From: Candidatus Krumholzibacteriota bacterium
GTDB lineage: Bacteria; Krumholzibacteriota; Krumholzibacteriia; LZORAL124-64-63
Length of the DNA stretch: 64,000 bases
Direction: 5' to 3'
Assembly (NCBI GenBank): GCA_022711765.1
Contig: JAKLEB010000002.1
Coordinates: 815,726 to 879,725, forward strand
Part shown: piece by piece, positions 47,359 to 57,348 of the stretch
Position numbering within the stretch: the first letter of the stretch is position 1
How the letters are laid out: the number at the start of each line of letters is the position of its first letter
Notes under the pieces: generated by a model
What the model was told of the DNA's origin: nothing
The model's database searches: none
What the model saw: the letters and a program-made list of their open reading frames with translations, nothing else
Program-made: the position numbers and the translations under genes

Positions 47359-49071
47359 ATGAACCGGTTGATCCCCTGGCTCCTGGTGCTCTCGACCGTG
47401 CTGACTCTCGCCGCGTGCTCCGGCGACGATACCGACGAGCCGCCTCGCGCGGAGATCGTCTATCCGGACCCAGGCTACCGGTACACGACCGCGCCCGACT
47501 CGATGGTCGTCGACGCGGTGGACGACCGCGGGATCTCGTCGGTGGAATTCCGCCTCGACGGCGTGGTGGTCGCCACGGCCCGCAGGTCGCCGTACTCGAC
47601 GCGCCTGCCCCTGGGAATCTACGCGGACGGCCGCGAGCACGTCCTGGACGCGACGGCGCGGGACAGCCGCGGGGCGACGGGCACGGCGGGCCCGGTCGTG
47701 GTCACGATCGACCCGTCGCTGCAGACCGTGCCCCAGATCGTCGAGTTCGCCGAGGGACCGGCCGACCCCGGTACCCTCCGGCTCGTCTGGCTGCAGTGGC
47801 CAGCGGCCGTGACGCGTTACGAGTGGGAGGTCGCGAGCGACGACGGCTTCGTCGTGGTCGTCGCCGGCGGCGCCGCGTCCGACACGCTGGCGGCGACGGG
47901 GCTCGACCTCGACCGCGTGGCGTACGCGCGGGTCCGTACGGTTGCGCCGACTGGAACCAGCGACTGGAGCCGGCCGGCCCGCTTCAGCGGGCTCGCGACC
48001 TGGCGGCAGCGCTACGGCCTCGCGGAGCCGCAACTCGGCGCCGCCATCTACCGGGCCGGCGACGGCACCCTGCGCGTCCTGAGCCACGCCGTCGAGCACC
48101 ATCGCGTGAGCCGAGCGCCCGTGCAGCTGCTCATCCTGGATGAGGTCCAGGCCCTCGTGGCCGCGCCGGTGATCCTGTCCGACGAGTACCTGCCGACGTG
48201 CAGCGCGCAGCGGGAAGACGGCAGCCTCGTGCTCGCCGGGCTGCTCGCCGAAGGATCGAGCGGCTTCCTGGCGGCGGCCGGGCTCGACGGCGCCCTGCTG
48301 TGGTCGGTCACGACGGACGTCATGGCGCCGACGGCGCTCGTGGCCGCGCCCGACGGGTCGCTGCTCGCCGTCGGCGCGGATCGTCGCGACGGGCAGGCGG
48401 GCGGCGTCTTCGCGGCGGTCGGCGCCGCCGGCGAGCTCACGCCGGGCACGGGGTTCCCGCTCGAGGCCGGCCGCGAGGTGCTGCTGGCCTGGCCGCGGCC
48501 GGCGGGCGGCTGGGTCCTCGCCGGCAGCCTGGCCGACCCAAACGCGGATCGGCCGGAGGGTATCTGGGCGCTCGGACTGGACCCGGCTGGCGCGGTCCTC
48601 TGGAACATCCGGCTCGGGACCGGCGACCGGTGGCTGCTGCGAGGCGGCGGCGCGGACGGCGCCGGCGACTACGCGCTCGGCGGGATCGCCCTCAGAGACG
48701 AGGGGGCCTCGCGCTACGGATTCCTGGTGGGATTCGACGAGCGCGGTCGGGTGCGCTGGCAGTTCCGCGACAGCGAGTGGCATCTCTTCGCCGGCATCGC
48801 TCCCGCGGTCGGCGATCGGTGGGTCACGGTCGGCGCGCGCCGGCGCGCCATCGACGACTCCCACTGGACGAACGACCTGGCGCTGCGGGGTTTCGACGCG
48901 TTCGGCGCCTCGCTCTGGGAGAGCCGGCTCGCGGCCGGCCTGGAGTCGCAGGGCTGGACCCTGGCCGCCCATCCGGGTGGCGGCTGGTGGGCGGCCGGCG
49001 TGCGCACCGACGACGGATCCGCCTACGACGTGGACCTGCTGCGGGTCGACGACCTCGGTAACCTGGAATGA
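47359..49071 (+). CDS. lipoprotein with Ig-like and propeller-like domains
   Basis: A 570-residue probable lipoprotein: signal helix LIPWLLVLSTVL with lipobox LTLAAC (C20). Residues ~32-115 resemble a bacterial Ig domain (VVDAVDDRGISSVEFRLDG). Residues ~120-210 look fibronectin-like (LVWLQWPAAVTRYEWEVAS). The remainder has repeats of the type LVLAGLLAE, GAVLWNIRL, DYALGGIALR, resembling Kelch/PQQ-like propeller blades. ATG at 47359 with GAGGGA 7 nt upstream. Its stop overlaps the mfd start (ATGA), an unusual pairing. Function unknown; likely cell-surface. Confidence 0.8.
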   Translation: MNRLIPWLLVLSTVLTLAACSGDDTDEPPRAEIVYPDPGYRYTTAPDSMVVDAVDDRGISSVEFRLDGVVVATARRSPYSTRLPLGIYADGREHVLDATARDSRGATGTAGPVVVTIDPSLQTVPQIVEFAEGPADPGTLRLVWLQWPAAVTRYEWEVASDDGFVVVVAGGAASDTLAATGLDLDRVAYARVRTVAPTGTSDWSRPARFSGLATWRQRYGLAEPQLGAAIYRAGDGTLRVLSHAVEHHRVSRAPVQLLILDEVQALVAAPVILSDEYLPTCSAQREDGSLVLAGLLAEGSSGFLAAAGLDGALLWSVTTDVMAPTALVAAPDGSLLAVGADRRDGQAGGVFAAVGAAGELTPGTGFPLEAGREVLLAWPRPAGGWVLAGSLADPNADRPEGIWALGLDPAGAVLWNIRLGTGDRWLLRGGGADGAGDYALGGIALRDEGASRYGFLVGFDERGRVRWQFRDSEWHLFAGIAPAVGDRWVTVGARRRAIDDSHWTNDLALRGFDAFGASLWESRLAAGLESQGWTLAAHPGGGWWAAGVRTDDGSAYDVDLLRVDDLGNLE

Positions 49072-52000
49072 CCGGTGACGGCGTGAAGCTCCTGGACGTG
49101 CTGGCTCAGCAGCGCGGCGACGAGTTCGTGGCGGAACTCGCCGGGCGCCTGGACGCGCCGCTGCGCGAGTCCACCGCCGGCCGGCCGCCGCTCTGCCACG
49201 GCCTGCAGGCGAGCGCGCCGGCGGTCCTGGCCGCCGCCTGGTTCCGGACGCGCCGCGCGACCGCGCTCTGCGTGGTGCCCACGCGCGACGGCGCTCTCCA
49301 GCTCGCCGACGATCTCGAGGCCTGGCTCGGCCAGGACGAGGTCGTCTACCTGCCGCAGCCGGAGGTCCTCGTCTACGACCGCAAGTCGCCGGATCCGGCG
49401 ATCGTGGGCGACCTCCTGCTGGGGCTCGACCGGTTGCGCGGCCCGCAGCCGGTGCTGGCGGTGACGAGCCTCTACGCCGCGCGCCAGCGCGTGATCGCGC
49501 CGCAGACCCTCACGCGCTCGATCCTGCGTCTGGAGCCGGGCCAGGCGCTGGACGTCGAGGCGTTCGGCGCCGAGCTCGTCCGGCGCGGCTACCGGCCCGC
49601 CGGCATGGTCGCCCGGCCCGGGGATTTCGCGCGGCGCGGCGGTCTGATCGACATCTACGCTCCCGGCGACCTTCCCCTGCGCGTGGAGCTCTTCGACGAC
49701 GCGATCGTCTCGCTCCGCACGTTCGATCCCGAGAGCCAGCGGGGCGACCAGAAGCGGCTGTCCCGCGCGCTGGTCTATCCGGTGAGCCACCTGCTGCGCG
49801 GGGACGAAGCTCAGCTCGCCTGCCTCGGCCGCCTCGAGGACGAGCGGACGCGCGGCAACCTCGACGAGGACGAGTACTGGGACCTGGAGGCGAGGATCGA
49901 GGAGGGGCGGCCGGACGACGGCCTCGAGAGCTACCTGCCGTGGTTCGGGCCCACCGCTCGGCTGCTGGACTACCTGCCCGACGGGTCGCCGGTGATCTGG
50001 TTCGAGCCGGTGAAGCTCGGCGTGCAGATGGAGCTGCTCGACGAGGAGCTGCCCCGCCTCCGGGAGACCCGGCTCAAACGCGACCCGGTCCTGCCGGCCC
50101 AGTCGGAGCTGATCTGCGAGGCGGCCGACCTCGGCGACGCCCGCCTCCGGCACCTCTGGGTCGCCGAGGCCTGGATCCGGGGGGACGAGTCCGGGCGGTG
50201 GCTCGGCCGGGACCCCGATCCGCTCATCGACTTCGGCACGACGCGCCCGAACCTCAAGGGCGGCGACGTCGATCGCCTGCGCCGCTACATCGCCGACGAG
50301 GAAGCGCTTGGAGCGACCGTGCTCCTGCTCTGCGACAACCGAGGCCAGGCCGACCGGCTCGCCGACCTGCTCGACGAGCATCCGCTCGGACCACCCGCCC
50401 AGCGCCCGCTGGTCGGTCACCTCACCGGCGGCTTCGTGTGGTCCGAGCGGCGCCTGACCGTGGTCACCGACCACGAGTTCTTCGAGCGATACCGGCGGCA
50501 GGGCCGCGTCCGCCACAAGGGTTCGGGCATCGTCAAGGACCGGGCGAGCCTGCGGCCCGGCGAGTACGTGGCCCATCTCGAGTACGGCATCGGCCGGTAC
50601 CGCGGCCTCACGCGCATCACCGTCGAGGGCGCCGAGCGCGAGTGCCTGGAGATCGAGTACGCGGACCAGGGCAAGGTCTACGTGCCGGTCGAGAACATCG
50701 ACCAGGTCGAACGGTACACCAGCGACAAGGACGCCGCGCCGCCGCTCGCGAAGCTGGGCTCGGGCGTCTGGCTGAAGGTCACGAAGAAGGCGCGCAAGGC
50801 GATCCGCGCCATGGCTGCCGACCTCCTCGAGCTCTACGCCGCGCGCGAGGCCATGCCAGGCTACGCGTTTCCGCCCGACGGCACCCTGCAACGGGGGCTG
50901 GAGGACAGCTTCCTCTACGAGCCGACGCCGGACCAGCTGACCACCATCGTCGAGGTCAAGCGGGACATGGAACGCCCGAGGCCGATGGATCGCCTGGTCT
51001 GCGGCGACGTCGGCTTCGGCAAGACCGAGGTCGCGATGCGCGCCGCCTTCAAGGCGGTCATGGCGGGCCGGCAGGTCGCGGTGCTCTGCCCGACGACGCT
51101 GCTCGCGCATCAGCACGGCGAGACCTTCGCCGAGCGCTTCCGCGACTTCCCGGTCTCGGTGGCGGCGCTCAGCCGGTTCCAGACGCCCGCCCAGGCGCGC
51201 GAAATCACCCGCCGCGCCCGCGACGGCACGCTGGACATCCTGATCGGCACGCACCGTCTGCTGTCGCGCGACGTGCGCTTCAAGTCGCTCGGCCTTCTGG
51301 TGGTCGACGAGGAGCAGCGGTTCGGCGTGCGGCACAAGGAGCGGCTGAAGGAGCTCAAGAGGTCCGTCGACGTGATGACCCTCTCCGCGACGCCGATCCC
51401 GCGCACGCTCTACCTCGCGCTGATGGGCGCCCGCGACATGTCGCTCATCAACACGCCGCCGCGCGACCGCCTGCCGATCCACACCGAGCTCTGCATGTAC
51501 AGCGACGAGGTGATGACGGAGGCGATCCTGCGCGAGCTGCACCGCGGCGGCCAGGTGTTCTTCGTGCACAACCGCGTCCAGACGATCGAGCACATGGCGG
51601 CGCGCCTGCAGCAGCTCCTGCCCTCGGTGCGGGTCGGGCTGGCCCACGGCCAGATGCCGGAGCACCAGCTCGAGACGATCATGCGGCGTTTCCTCGACCA
51701 TGAGTTCGACGTGCTCGTGACGACCACGATCATCGAGTCCGGCCTGGACATGCCCCGGGTCAACACGCTGGTCGTCGATCGCGCCGACCGTTTCGGCCTG
51801 GCCCAGCTCTACCAGCTGCGCGGCCGGGTCGGCCGCTCGAACCAGCGGGCGTTCGCCTACCTCATGACGCCGCCGGGCGAGCAGCTGACGCCGGAGGCCC
51901 GGCGCCGCCTGGCCGCGCTCGAGGAATTCCAGGCGCTGGGCTCCGGCTATCACATCGCCATGCGGGACCTGGAGATCCGCGGCGCCGGCAACCTGCTCGG

Positions 52001-52571
52001 CGAGGAGCAGTCCGGGCACATGGAAGCCATCGGCTTCGACCTCTACTGCCGGCTGCTCGAGGAGACCGTGGCGGAACTCCGCGACGGCCGTGGTGTTGCA
52101 CCCGTCGCCGTGAAGGTCGACCTGCGGGTGCCCGCGTTCCTGCCAGACGAGTACGTGGGGGATCCCCAGCTCAAGATGGATCTCTACCGCAGGCTCGCGC
52201 GCCTGCGCAGTCCCGCGCAGGCGGAGTCCCTGGGCGACGAGTTCCGCGACCGCTACGGGCCGCTGCCGGTGCCGGTCGCCAACCTGCTGGCGGTCCACCG
52301 GATCCGCTGCCTCGCGAGCCGCAACGGCGTGGAGGAGGTCCGCGCCGGGCGCCGCGGGCTCGACCTGTTTTTCGCTGGCGGCCACGAACCGACGCCGGCT
52401 ATAATTCGAGGCTTGATGGCCACTTCCCTGCAGGGTCTGCAGTTCAAGGCCGTCGACCAGTTCAGCATGCACGTTCCGGCCGCGAGGGACCAGCACCTCG
52501 CCGCCGCGACCAACGTCCTCGAGCAACTGGAGGCGCTGCGCCTCCGCGAGCCGGTACCCGACAGGAGTTGA
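49068..52571 (+). CDS. mfd: transcription-repair coupling factor
   Basis: A 1167-residue SF2 translocase that removes RNA polymerase stalled at DNA lesions and recruits UvrA. In order: UvrB-like N-terminal region (~20-360), the CarD-like RNA-polymerase-interacting domain (~485-560, LRPGEYVAHLEYGIGRYRG), the RecG-like motor with Walker A GDVGFGKTEVAMR (~645) and DEEQRFG (~746), motif VI QLRGRVGRSNQRAFAY, and the C-terminal TRCF domain. Length is normal. The ATG overlaps the lipoprotein stop, and its stop lies 5 nt before the next ATG. A perfect TATAAT sits inside its 3' end (52400-52405). Confidence 0.98.
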   Translation: MTGDGVKLLDVLAQQRGDEFVAELAGRLDAPLRESTAGRPPLCHGLQASAPAVLAAAWFRTRRATALCVVPTRDGALQLADDLEAWLGQDEVVYLPQPEVLVYDRKSPDPAIVGDLLLGLDRLRGPQPVLAVTSLYAARQRVIAPQTLTRSILRLEPGQALDVEAFGAELVRRGYRPAGMVARPGDFARRGGLIDIYAPGDLPLRVELFDDAIVSLRTFDPESQRGDQKRLSRALVYPVSHLLRGDEAQLACLGRLEDERTRGNLDEDEYWDLEARIEEGRPDDGLESYLPWFGPTARLLDYLPDGSPVIWFEPVKLGVQMELLDEELPRLRETRLKRDPVLPAQSELICEAADLGDARLRHLWVAEAWIRGDESGRWLGRDPDPLIDFGTTRPNLKGGDVDRLRRYIADEEALGATVLLLCDNRGQADRLADLLDEHPLGPPAQRPLVGHLTGGFVWSERRLTVVTDHEFFERYRRQGRVRHKGSGIVKDRASLRPGEYVAHLEYGIGRYRGLTRITVEGAERECLEIEYADQGKVYVPVENIDQVERYTSDKDAAPPLAKLGSGVWLKVTKKARKAIRAMAADLLELYAAREAMPGYAFPPDGTLQRGLEDSFLYEPTPDQLTTIVEVKRDMERPRPMDRLVCGDVGFGKTEVAMRAAFKAVMAGRQVAVLCPTTLLAHQHGETFAERFRDFPVSVAALSRFQTPAQAREITRRARDGTLDILIGTHRLLSRDVRFKSLGLLVVDEEQRFGVRHKERLKELKRSVDVMTLSATPIPRTLYLALMGARDMSLINTPPRDRLPIHTELCMYSDEVMTEAILRELHRGGQVFFVHNRVQTIEHMAARLQQLLPSVRVGLAHGQMPEHQLETIMRRFLDHEFDVLVTTTIIESGLDMPRVNTLVVDRADRFGLAQLYQLRGRVGRSNQRAFAYLMTPPGEQLTPEARRRLAALEEFQALGSGYHIAMRDLEIRGAGNLLGEEQSGHMEAIGFDLYCRLLEETVAELRDGRGVAPVAVKVDLRVPAFLPDEYVGDPQLKMDLYRRLARLRSPAQAESLGDEFRDRYGPLPVPVANLLAVHRIRCLASRNGVEEVRAGRRGLDLFFAGGHEPTPAIIRGLMATSLQGLQFKAVDQFSMHVPAARDQHLAAATNVLEQLEALRLREPVPDRS
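52400..52405 (+). promoter_or_regulatory. candidate internal promoter for the two PPIase genes
   Basis: A perfect TATAAT within the last 60 codons of mfd, in very GC-rich context. No good -35 at 17-18 bp. It could drive the two downstream peptidyl-prolyl isomerase genes separately from mfd. Confidence 0.35.
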
Positions 52572-52576
52572 CGATC

Positions 52577-54382
52577 ATGTCCCTGCCCCGCGCCACCGTG
52601 TCCATCGCCGTCCTGCTGCTGCTGTCCTGCCTGCCGCTCGTGACCGGATGCGGTGACAAGGGCGACGACGAGGGCGGCGTTCTCGCCAAGGTCGGCGACC
52701 GCGAGGTCACCGCGAAGTACTACAAGGACCGGCTGATCAAGCTCGAGGAGACCCAGCTGCCCCGCGACGAGAACGGACAGACCGTCGACATGGCGACCCT
52801 GGCCGGCAAGCGGCGCTTCCTCGACGTCATCATCGACAAGGAGTTGATGGTGGCGAAGGCCCTGCAGATGGGCTACGACCAGGACACGCAGATCGACGCG
52901 GCGCGGAAGAGCCTGGATGAAGCCAACGCCATGGGTTACTTCTGGATGGACGAGATCGGCGATCCGAGCAAGTACGTGACGGACGCGGACGTCGACTACT
53001 ACTACTCGCGGCTCGGCGAGCGGCGGGAGTGCGATTATCTCATCACCGATTTCGCCGCGCAGGCCGAGGCGGCTCGCGCGGACGCGCTCGCGGGCATGCC
53101 GTGGTCGGAGCTCGTCGCGAAGTACCACTCGGCGCCGAACAAGAATTCGCGGGAACCCACGATCTCGGTGCCCTGGGGCCAGTACCGCGACGAGTTCGAG
53201 AACCCGGTATTCTCCACGGAGAAGGGCGGGATCACCGCGCCGATCCCGACGGAATACGGCTGGTGGTTGCTGCGCGTCAACGACGTCGTGATCGATCCGA
53301 AGCCGGACCTCGAGTCGATCAAGGCCAAGGTGCTCCTGAGCATCGCCAAGCGGAACGAGAACCTCCGCCGCGAGGACCTCATCGCCAAGGTTCGCCAGCA
53401 GCGCAACTTCCAGCTCGACGAGGCGGCCTTGAAGATCGTGTACGACGGCCTGCCCGAGAATGAGCCCATCGTCGATCCGCAGACCAACCAGCCGCTCAAG
53501 CAGGAGCAGCTCCTGTCGCTGCAGGTGCCGAGCGAGGCCCTGGACCAGGTGCTGCTCAGCTACGACCTCACGAGCGGTCCGTACCAGATGACGATCGCCG
53601 ACTTCAAGGCGACGTTCGACCGCCAGAGCGCCTTCGAGCGGCCCAAGAAGCAGGAACTGCTCGGCGGCCTGCGCACCAAGCTCACGAACAATGCGGAGCG
53701 CGCGATGATGGTCGACGAGGCCCGCAAGCGCGGCTACTTCGAGGACAAGCGGGTCCACGCGGAATCGTTCCGGAAGATCGAGGAGATGCTCGTCGACCGG
53801 GTGCAGCGAGAGGTCATCACCTACGAGGAGTACGTCTCGCCGGAGGAGCTCGCGACGTTCTGGCAGGAGCACGGCCAGGAATACTACAAGCCCGAGCGGC
53901 GCTCCGGCCAGATGGTCCGCTGCGCGGATCGGGAGACCGCGCACAAGGCCCTGCGGGCGCTCAAGGACGAAGGCCTCACCTGGAAGCAGATGAACGTCCG
54001 TTTCGGGAACGATCCCGAGATCGAGAAGCTCTTCGGCAAGATCGTCCAGATGCGTCCCGACGACCCGAGCCCGATCCGCGAGCGTCTGTTCGCGATGACG
54101 GTCGGCGAGGTGACCGAGCCTTTCGAGGTGCCGGGGGGCTGGGCCGTCGTGCAGCTCGATGCCGTCCTGCCGCCGGAGCAGCCGACGATGGAGGCGTCGG
54201 CCGAGATCGTCGGCCAGCGCATCCGGATGAACCGGATGGACGCGGCCCTGCGCAATGCGCTCGACGAGTGGCGGACCGAGTTCGGCGTGACCGTGAACGA
54301 GGATCTGCTGGCCGCGATGCCGTCCCGGGAGGCTGCCGTCCAGGAAGCCATGCAGGCGCAGATCCCCGCGGCCGGGAAGTGA
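52577..54382 (+). CDS. parvulin-type peptidyl-prolyl isomerase lipoprotein
   Basis: A 601-residue SurA/PrsA-like periplasmic chaperone with a lipoprotein signal (LLLLSCLPLVTGC, C25). GVLAKVGDREVTAKYYKDRL starts the SurA-N-like chaperone helices. A first rotamase-like region is near residues 150-245 (WSELVAKYHSAPNKNSREP, abbreviated), and a second near 430-540 (EGLTWKQMNVRFGNDPEIE, VTEPFEVPGGWAVVQL). The parvulin motifs are divergent, so chaperone rather than isomerase activity may dominate. ATG at 52577 with CAGGAG 10 nt upstream. It ends 1 nt before the next PPIase gene, forming an envelope-folding pair. Confidence 0.87.
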   Translation: MSLPRATVSIAVLLLLSCLPLVTGCGDKGDDEGGVLAKVGDREVTAKYYKDRLIKLEETQLPRDENGQTVDMATLAGKRRFLDVIIDKELMVAKALQMGYDQDTQIDAARKSLDEANAMGYFWMDEIGDPSKYVTDADVDYYYSRLGERRECDYLITDFAAQAEAARADALAGMPWSELVAKYHSAPNKNSREPTISVPWGQYRDEFENPVFSTEKGGITAPIPTEYGWWLLRVNDVVIDPKPDLESIKAKVLLSIAKRNENLRREDLIAKVRQQRNFQLDEAALKIVYDGLPENEPIVDPQTNQPLKQEQLLSLQVPSEALDQVLLSYDLTSGPYQMTIADFKATFDRQSAFERPKKQELLGGLRTKLTNNAERAMMVDEARKRGYFEDKRVHAESFRKIEEMLVDRVQREVITYEEYVSPEELATFWQEHGQEYYKPERRSGQMVRCADRETAHKALRALKDEGLTWKQMNVRFGNDPEIEKLFGKIVQMRPDDPSPIRERLFAMTVGEVTEPFEVPGGWAVVQLDAVLPPEQPTMEASAEIVGQRIRMNRMDAALRNALDEWRTEFGVTVNEDLLAAMPSREAAVQEAMQAQIPAAGK

Positions 54383-54383
54383 G

Positions 54384-55721
54384 ATGATCCCGGCGCCGTC
54401 CATCCGGTTCGCCGGCCGGACTGTCGCTTGCCTGGCGTGTCTCGCCTGCCACGCGCTGGGCGTCGCCGCCAGTCCCGCGATCGCCCAGGAGCCGGTCCTC
54501 CTCGAGCGGATCGTCGCGATCGTGGACGAGGAGATGATCCTGCAGAGCGATCTCGAGCTCGCCATCGAGCTCTATCAGCTCGATCGGCAGCTCGCGGGCG
54601 CCGAGCCGGAACCGGTCACGCCGGAGCTGCGGAAGCAGGTGCTCACCAACCTCATCGAGAACAAGCTGATCATCGCGGCCGCCAAGCAGAACGAGATGGT
54701 CGTGGAGGAGTCTGAGGTCGAGGCGCGGGTGCAGGAGCGCGTGGATCAGCTGGTCGAGCAGTACGGTTCGCTCGAGGCGCTCGAGCGCGCCCTCGAACAG
54801 TCGCAGCTCACCCTCGAGGATTTCCGCTTCCGGTACGGGACCCAGCTGCGCAACCAGCAGTACCTGCGGCTCGTGGTCGGGCGCTTCATCCGGCCCGGCA
54901 TCGAGGTCATGGCCAACGAGGTGGAGCAGTACTACCTCGATCACCTCGCGGAGATGCCGGCCGAGCCGGACAGCGTGACGCTGGCGAGCATCCTGGTGCG
55001 GGTGCAACCCGGGGCGGAGACCCGGCGGCTCGTGCAGGCCAAGGTCGCCGCGGCGCAGCAGGCCCTGGCGGCGGGTCGCGATTTCGCCGACGTCGCCCGC
55101 GAGTTCAGCGAGGAGCCCAATGCCAGCCGCGGCGGCCGCATCGGCGCCGTGCGCCCGGGCGATCTCTTCGACCGCGCGCTGGACCAGGCGGTCCTCGGGC
55201 TCCAGGCCGGCGAGATCAGCCAGCCGGTGATCAGCGCGCGCGGCGTGCACCTCCTGAAGGTGGATCGGGTGGAGCCCGACGGCGCGAGGGTCATCAGCCA
55301 GATCTTCTTCCCCATCGAGATCGGCGATGCCGACCGGGCGGCCGCGCGCCAGCGGATCGAGGCTGCCCGCGACCGCGTGCTCGCGGGCGAGCCGTTCAGC
55401 CTCGTGGCGGCCGAGGTGAGCGAGGATCCTGCATCGGCGGCGGCCGGCGGCTTGATGGGGACCTTCCAGCTCGACGAGCTCTCCCCCGCGTTCCAGGAGG
55501 CGCTCGCGGGGGCCGCGGTGGGGACGGTCACGGAGCCCGTCGAGGTTCCCGGCGGCTATTACGCCTTCCAGGTCGTCGAGCGGTTCGAGGGACACCGCTA
55601 CACGTACGACGAGCTGAAGGACGACCTGCGGCGCTACGTGGAGAACCAGAAGATCGAGGTCGCGCTCGCGGAGTACATCGACGAGCTCGAGGGGATCTTC
55701 TTCGTGGACATCAAGCCCTGA
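54384..55721 (+). CDS. SurA-like periplasmic peptidyl-prolyl isomerase
   Basis: A 445-residue exported chaperone. The signal peptide ends near SPAIAQEP. The SurA N domain follows (ERIVAIVDEEMILQSDLELA; LIENKLIIAAAKQNEMVV). Two parvulin domains lie near 190-290 (ASILVRVQPGAE; EEPNASRGGRIGAV) and 295-400 (SEDPASAAAGGLMGTF; EPVEVPGGYYAFQVV). Architecture and length match E. coli SurA (428), which escorts outer-membrane proteins to BAM. This supports a diderm envelope. Encoded 1 nt after the lipoprotein PPIase. Confidence 0.9.
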   Translation: MIPAPSIRFAGRTVACLACLACHALGVAASPAIAQEPVLLERIVAIVDEEMILQSDLELAIELYQLDRQLAGAEPEPVTPELRKQVLTNLIENKLIIAAAKQNEMVVEESEVEARVQERVDQLVEQYGSLEALERALEQSQLTLEDFRFRYGTQLRNQQYLRLVVGRFIRPGIEVMANEVEQYYLDHLAEMPAEPDSVTLASILVRVQPGAETRRLVQAKVAAAQQALAAGRDFADVAREFSEEPNASRGGRIGAVRPGDLFDRALDQAVLGLQAGEISQPVISARGVHLLKVDRVEPDGARVISQIFFPIEIGDADRAAARQRIEAARDRVLAGEPFSLVAAEVSEDPASAAAGGLMGTFQLDELSPAFQEALAGAAVGTVTEPVEVPGGYYAFQVVERFEGHRYTYDELKDDLRRYVENQKIEVALAEYIDELEGIFFVDIKP

Positions 55722-55730
55722 GTCGGACGC

Positions 55731-57326
55731 TCACGTCGCCCCGCGCCTGAGCGCCGCCGTCTCCTCCGTCAGGAACGCGGGCAGCCACGGGAAGGTCGCG
55801 CCGACCAGCCCGAAGTTGTCGATGAACGCGGTCAGCAGCGGCGCCTGCCGGCTTCGCCAGAGGATCCGGATCCACTCCTTGAACGCGAGATCGGCCTCGG
55901 CCTGCTCGAGGTCCACGGAGAAATCCGCGTGTTCCCCGAGCACGAGGCAGCAGGTCAGGAACCCGAGGCCCGCGGCCGGGAGCGTCGCCATCAGCTCGCG
56001 GCAGAGGTCGCGCGCGTCCGTGACCTGGCCGGTCGCGAGGAGCGCCTGGGCGAGCAAAAGCGCGGTCTTGCCGCGCGGCGGCCGCCCGACGGCCGGACGC
56101 AGCGCCGCCACGGCGTCGGCCGCGAGCCCCGCCGCCAGCGCGTGGTCCGCGATCGCGATCGCGAGTTCTTCGCTGTCGCCGTGGAGCCGGCGGTGCTCGT
56201 CGGTGAACGCGTCCCGCGCCTCCCGCCCGCCGTGCAGCCAGGCGAAGCTCACCGCGGCCAGCAGGGCCTCGGGATCGCGCGGGTTGTAGCCGAGGGCCTG
56301 GTGGATGAAGTCGCCTGCCTCGAGCAGGTCGCCCCGCCGCGCGGCGAGGCGGCAGAGGCCCAGCAGCGGGCGCACGGTGACCAGCATCGGCAGCGGTCCG
56401 GCCGGCAGGTCGCGACAGCGCTCGAAGTCCCGACCGGCGGCGTCCAGATCTCCCGCCTGCTCGTGGGCGACGCCGCGCCGCAGGTAGAACGCCGGTGACG
56501 CCGGGATCCGGCCGTCCCAGCGGTCGAGCCAGGCGATCTGGTCGCGGGGAGCGCTGAACAGCCCCTGGACCGTCAGGGCGAGCAGTTCGCCGGCCCAGGC
56601 CGCCGAGCGGAGGGCGGCGGCCGATTCCTCGTCGAGCAACGGCGCCACTCGCTCGGCTGTCTGCCGCCAGAGGCGGCGGTCGTGCCAGAAGCGCGCGAGC
56701 TCGAGCAGCTTGAACCAGCTGTACCAGTCTCGACGATCGGCGGCGACGCAGGCCTCGAGCAGGGCCCGGTCGCGATCCTTCTTGGCTCGACCCGCGGCGA
56801 CCGTCCGGCTGTAGCCCAGGTGTTCGCAACGGCCCGGCAGGTTGACCAGGCGGCGGCCGGTGCGCCGGAGGCTCGCGGTCACGTCCGTCACGGCTTCCTC
56901 GTGGATGCGGTGCCGGAAGCGGATGGCCGGGTCGTGCCGCCACAGGCGCAGCAGGTCGCTCTCGCGCGCGTCGCCGTGCGGCAGGAGGTTGCGCATGCGG
57001 ATGGTCGCGGCGCCGGCGGTCGGATCATCGACCAGCCGGCCGATCTGCTCGCGCAGTTCCGCCGAGGGACGTTCGTCGGCGTCGAGGCAGAGGACCCATT
57101 CGCCGGTCGCGAGCGCCAGCGCCGCGTTCCGCGCGGCGGCGAAGTCGTCGTCCCAGGGCCGCGCGACGACCCGGGCGCCAGCGGCCTCGAGCAAGGCCAC
57201 GGACGCGTCGCGGGATCCGGTGTCGACCGCGATCAGCTCGTCGCGGAGGCCGCCGGTCGTGGCGAGGAAATCCGGCAGCATCGCCGCCTCGTCGCGGACG
57301 ATCAAGCAAAGGCTCAGTCGGATCAC
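55731..57326 (-). CDS. GT2 glycosyltransferase with C-terminal TPR region
   Basis: A 531-residue protein. Residues 1-~230 are a GT-A fold family-2 transferase: LSLCLIVRDEAAMLPDFLA, ELIAVDTGSRDASVALLE and WVLCLDADERPSAELR, where DAD is the metal/nucleotide motif, then HRIHEEAV. Residues ~240-500 are TPR-like helices (YLRRGVAHEQAGDLDAAGRDF). This is the SPBc2-SunS/TPR glycosyltransferase group, whose members glycosylate proteins or peptides or build surface glycans; the acceptor is unknown. GTG start, 22 nt after the zinc-ribbon gene on the same strand. Confidence 0.9.
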   Translation of the reverse strand: MIRLSLCLIVRDEAAMLPDFLATTGGLRDELIAVDTGSRDASVALLEAAGARVVARPWDDDFAAARNAALALATGEWVLCLDADERPSAELREQIGRLVDDPTAGAATIRMRNLLPHGDARESDLLRLWRHDPAIRFRHRIHEEAVTDVTASLRRTGRRLVNLPGRCEHLGYSRTVAAGRAKKDRDRALLEACVAADRRDWYSWFKLLELARFWHDRRLWRQTAERVAPLLDEESAAALRSAAWAGELLALTVQGLFSAPRDQIAWLDRWDGRIPASPAFYLRRGVAHEQAGDLDAAGRDFERCRDLPAGPLPMLVTVRPLLGLCRLAARRGDLLEAGDFIHQALGYNPRDPEALLAAVSFAWLHGGREARDAFTDEHRRLHGDSEELAIAIADHALAAGLAADAVAALRPAVGRPPRGKTALLLAQALLATGQVTDARDLCRELMATLPAAGLGFLTCCLVLGEHADFSVDLEQAEADLAFKEWIRILWRSRQAPLLTAFIDNFGLVGATFPWLPAFLTEETAALRRGAT

Positions 57327-57348
57327 CCCGGGGTATCCTCTCCTCCGG

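Noticed and set aside
57334-57339. TATCCT as a plus-strand promoter near the GT2 gene
   Set aside because: No plus-strand gene follows for over 700 bp and the match lies in the minus-strand ribosome-site region of the GT2 gene.
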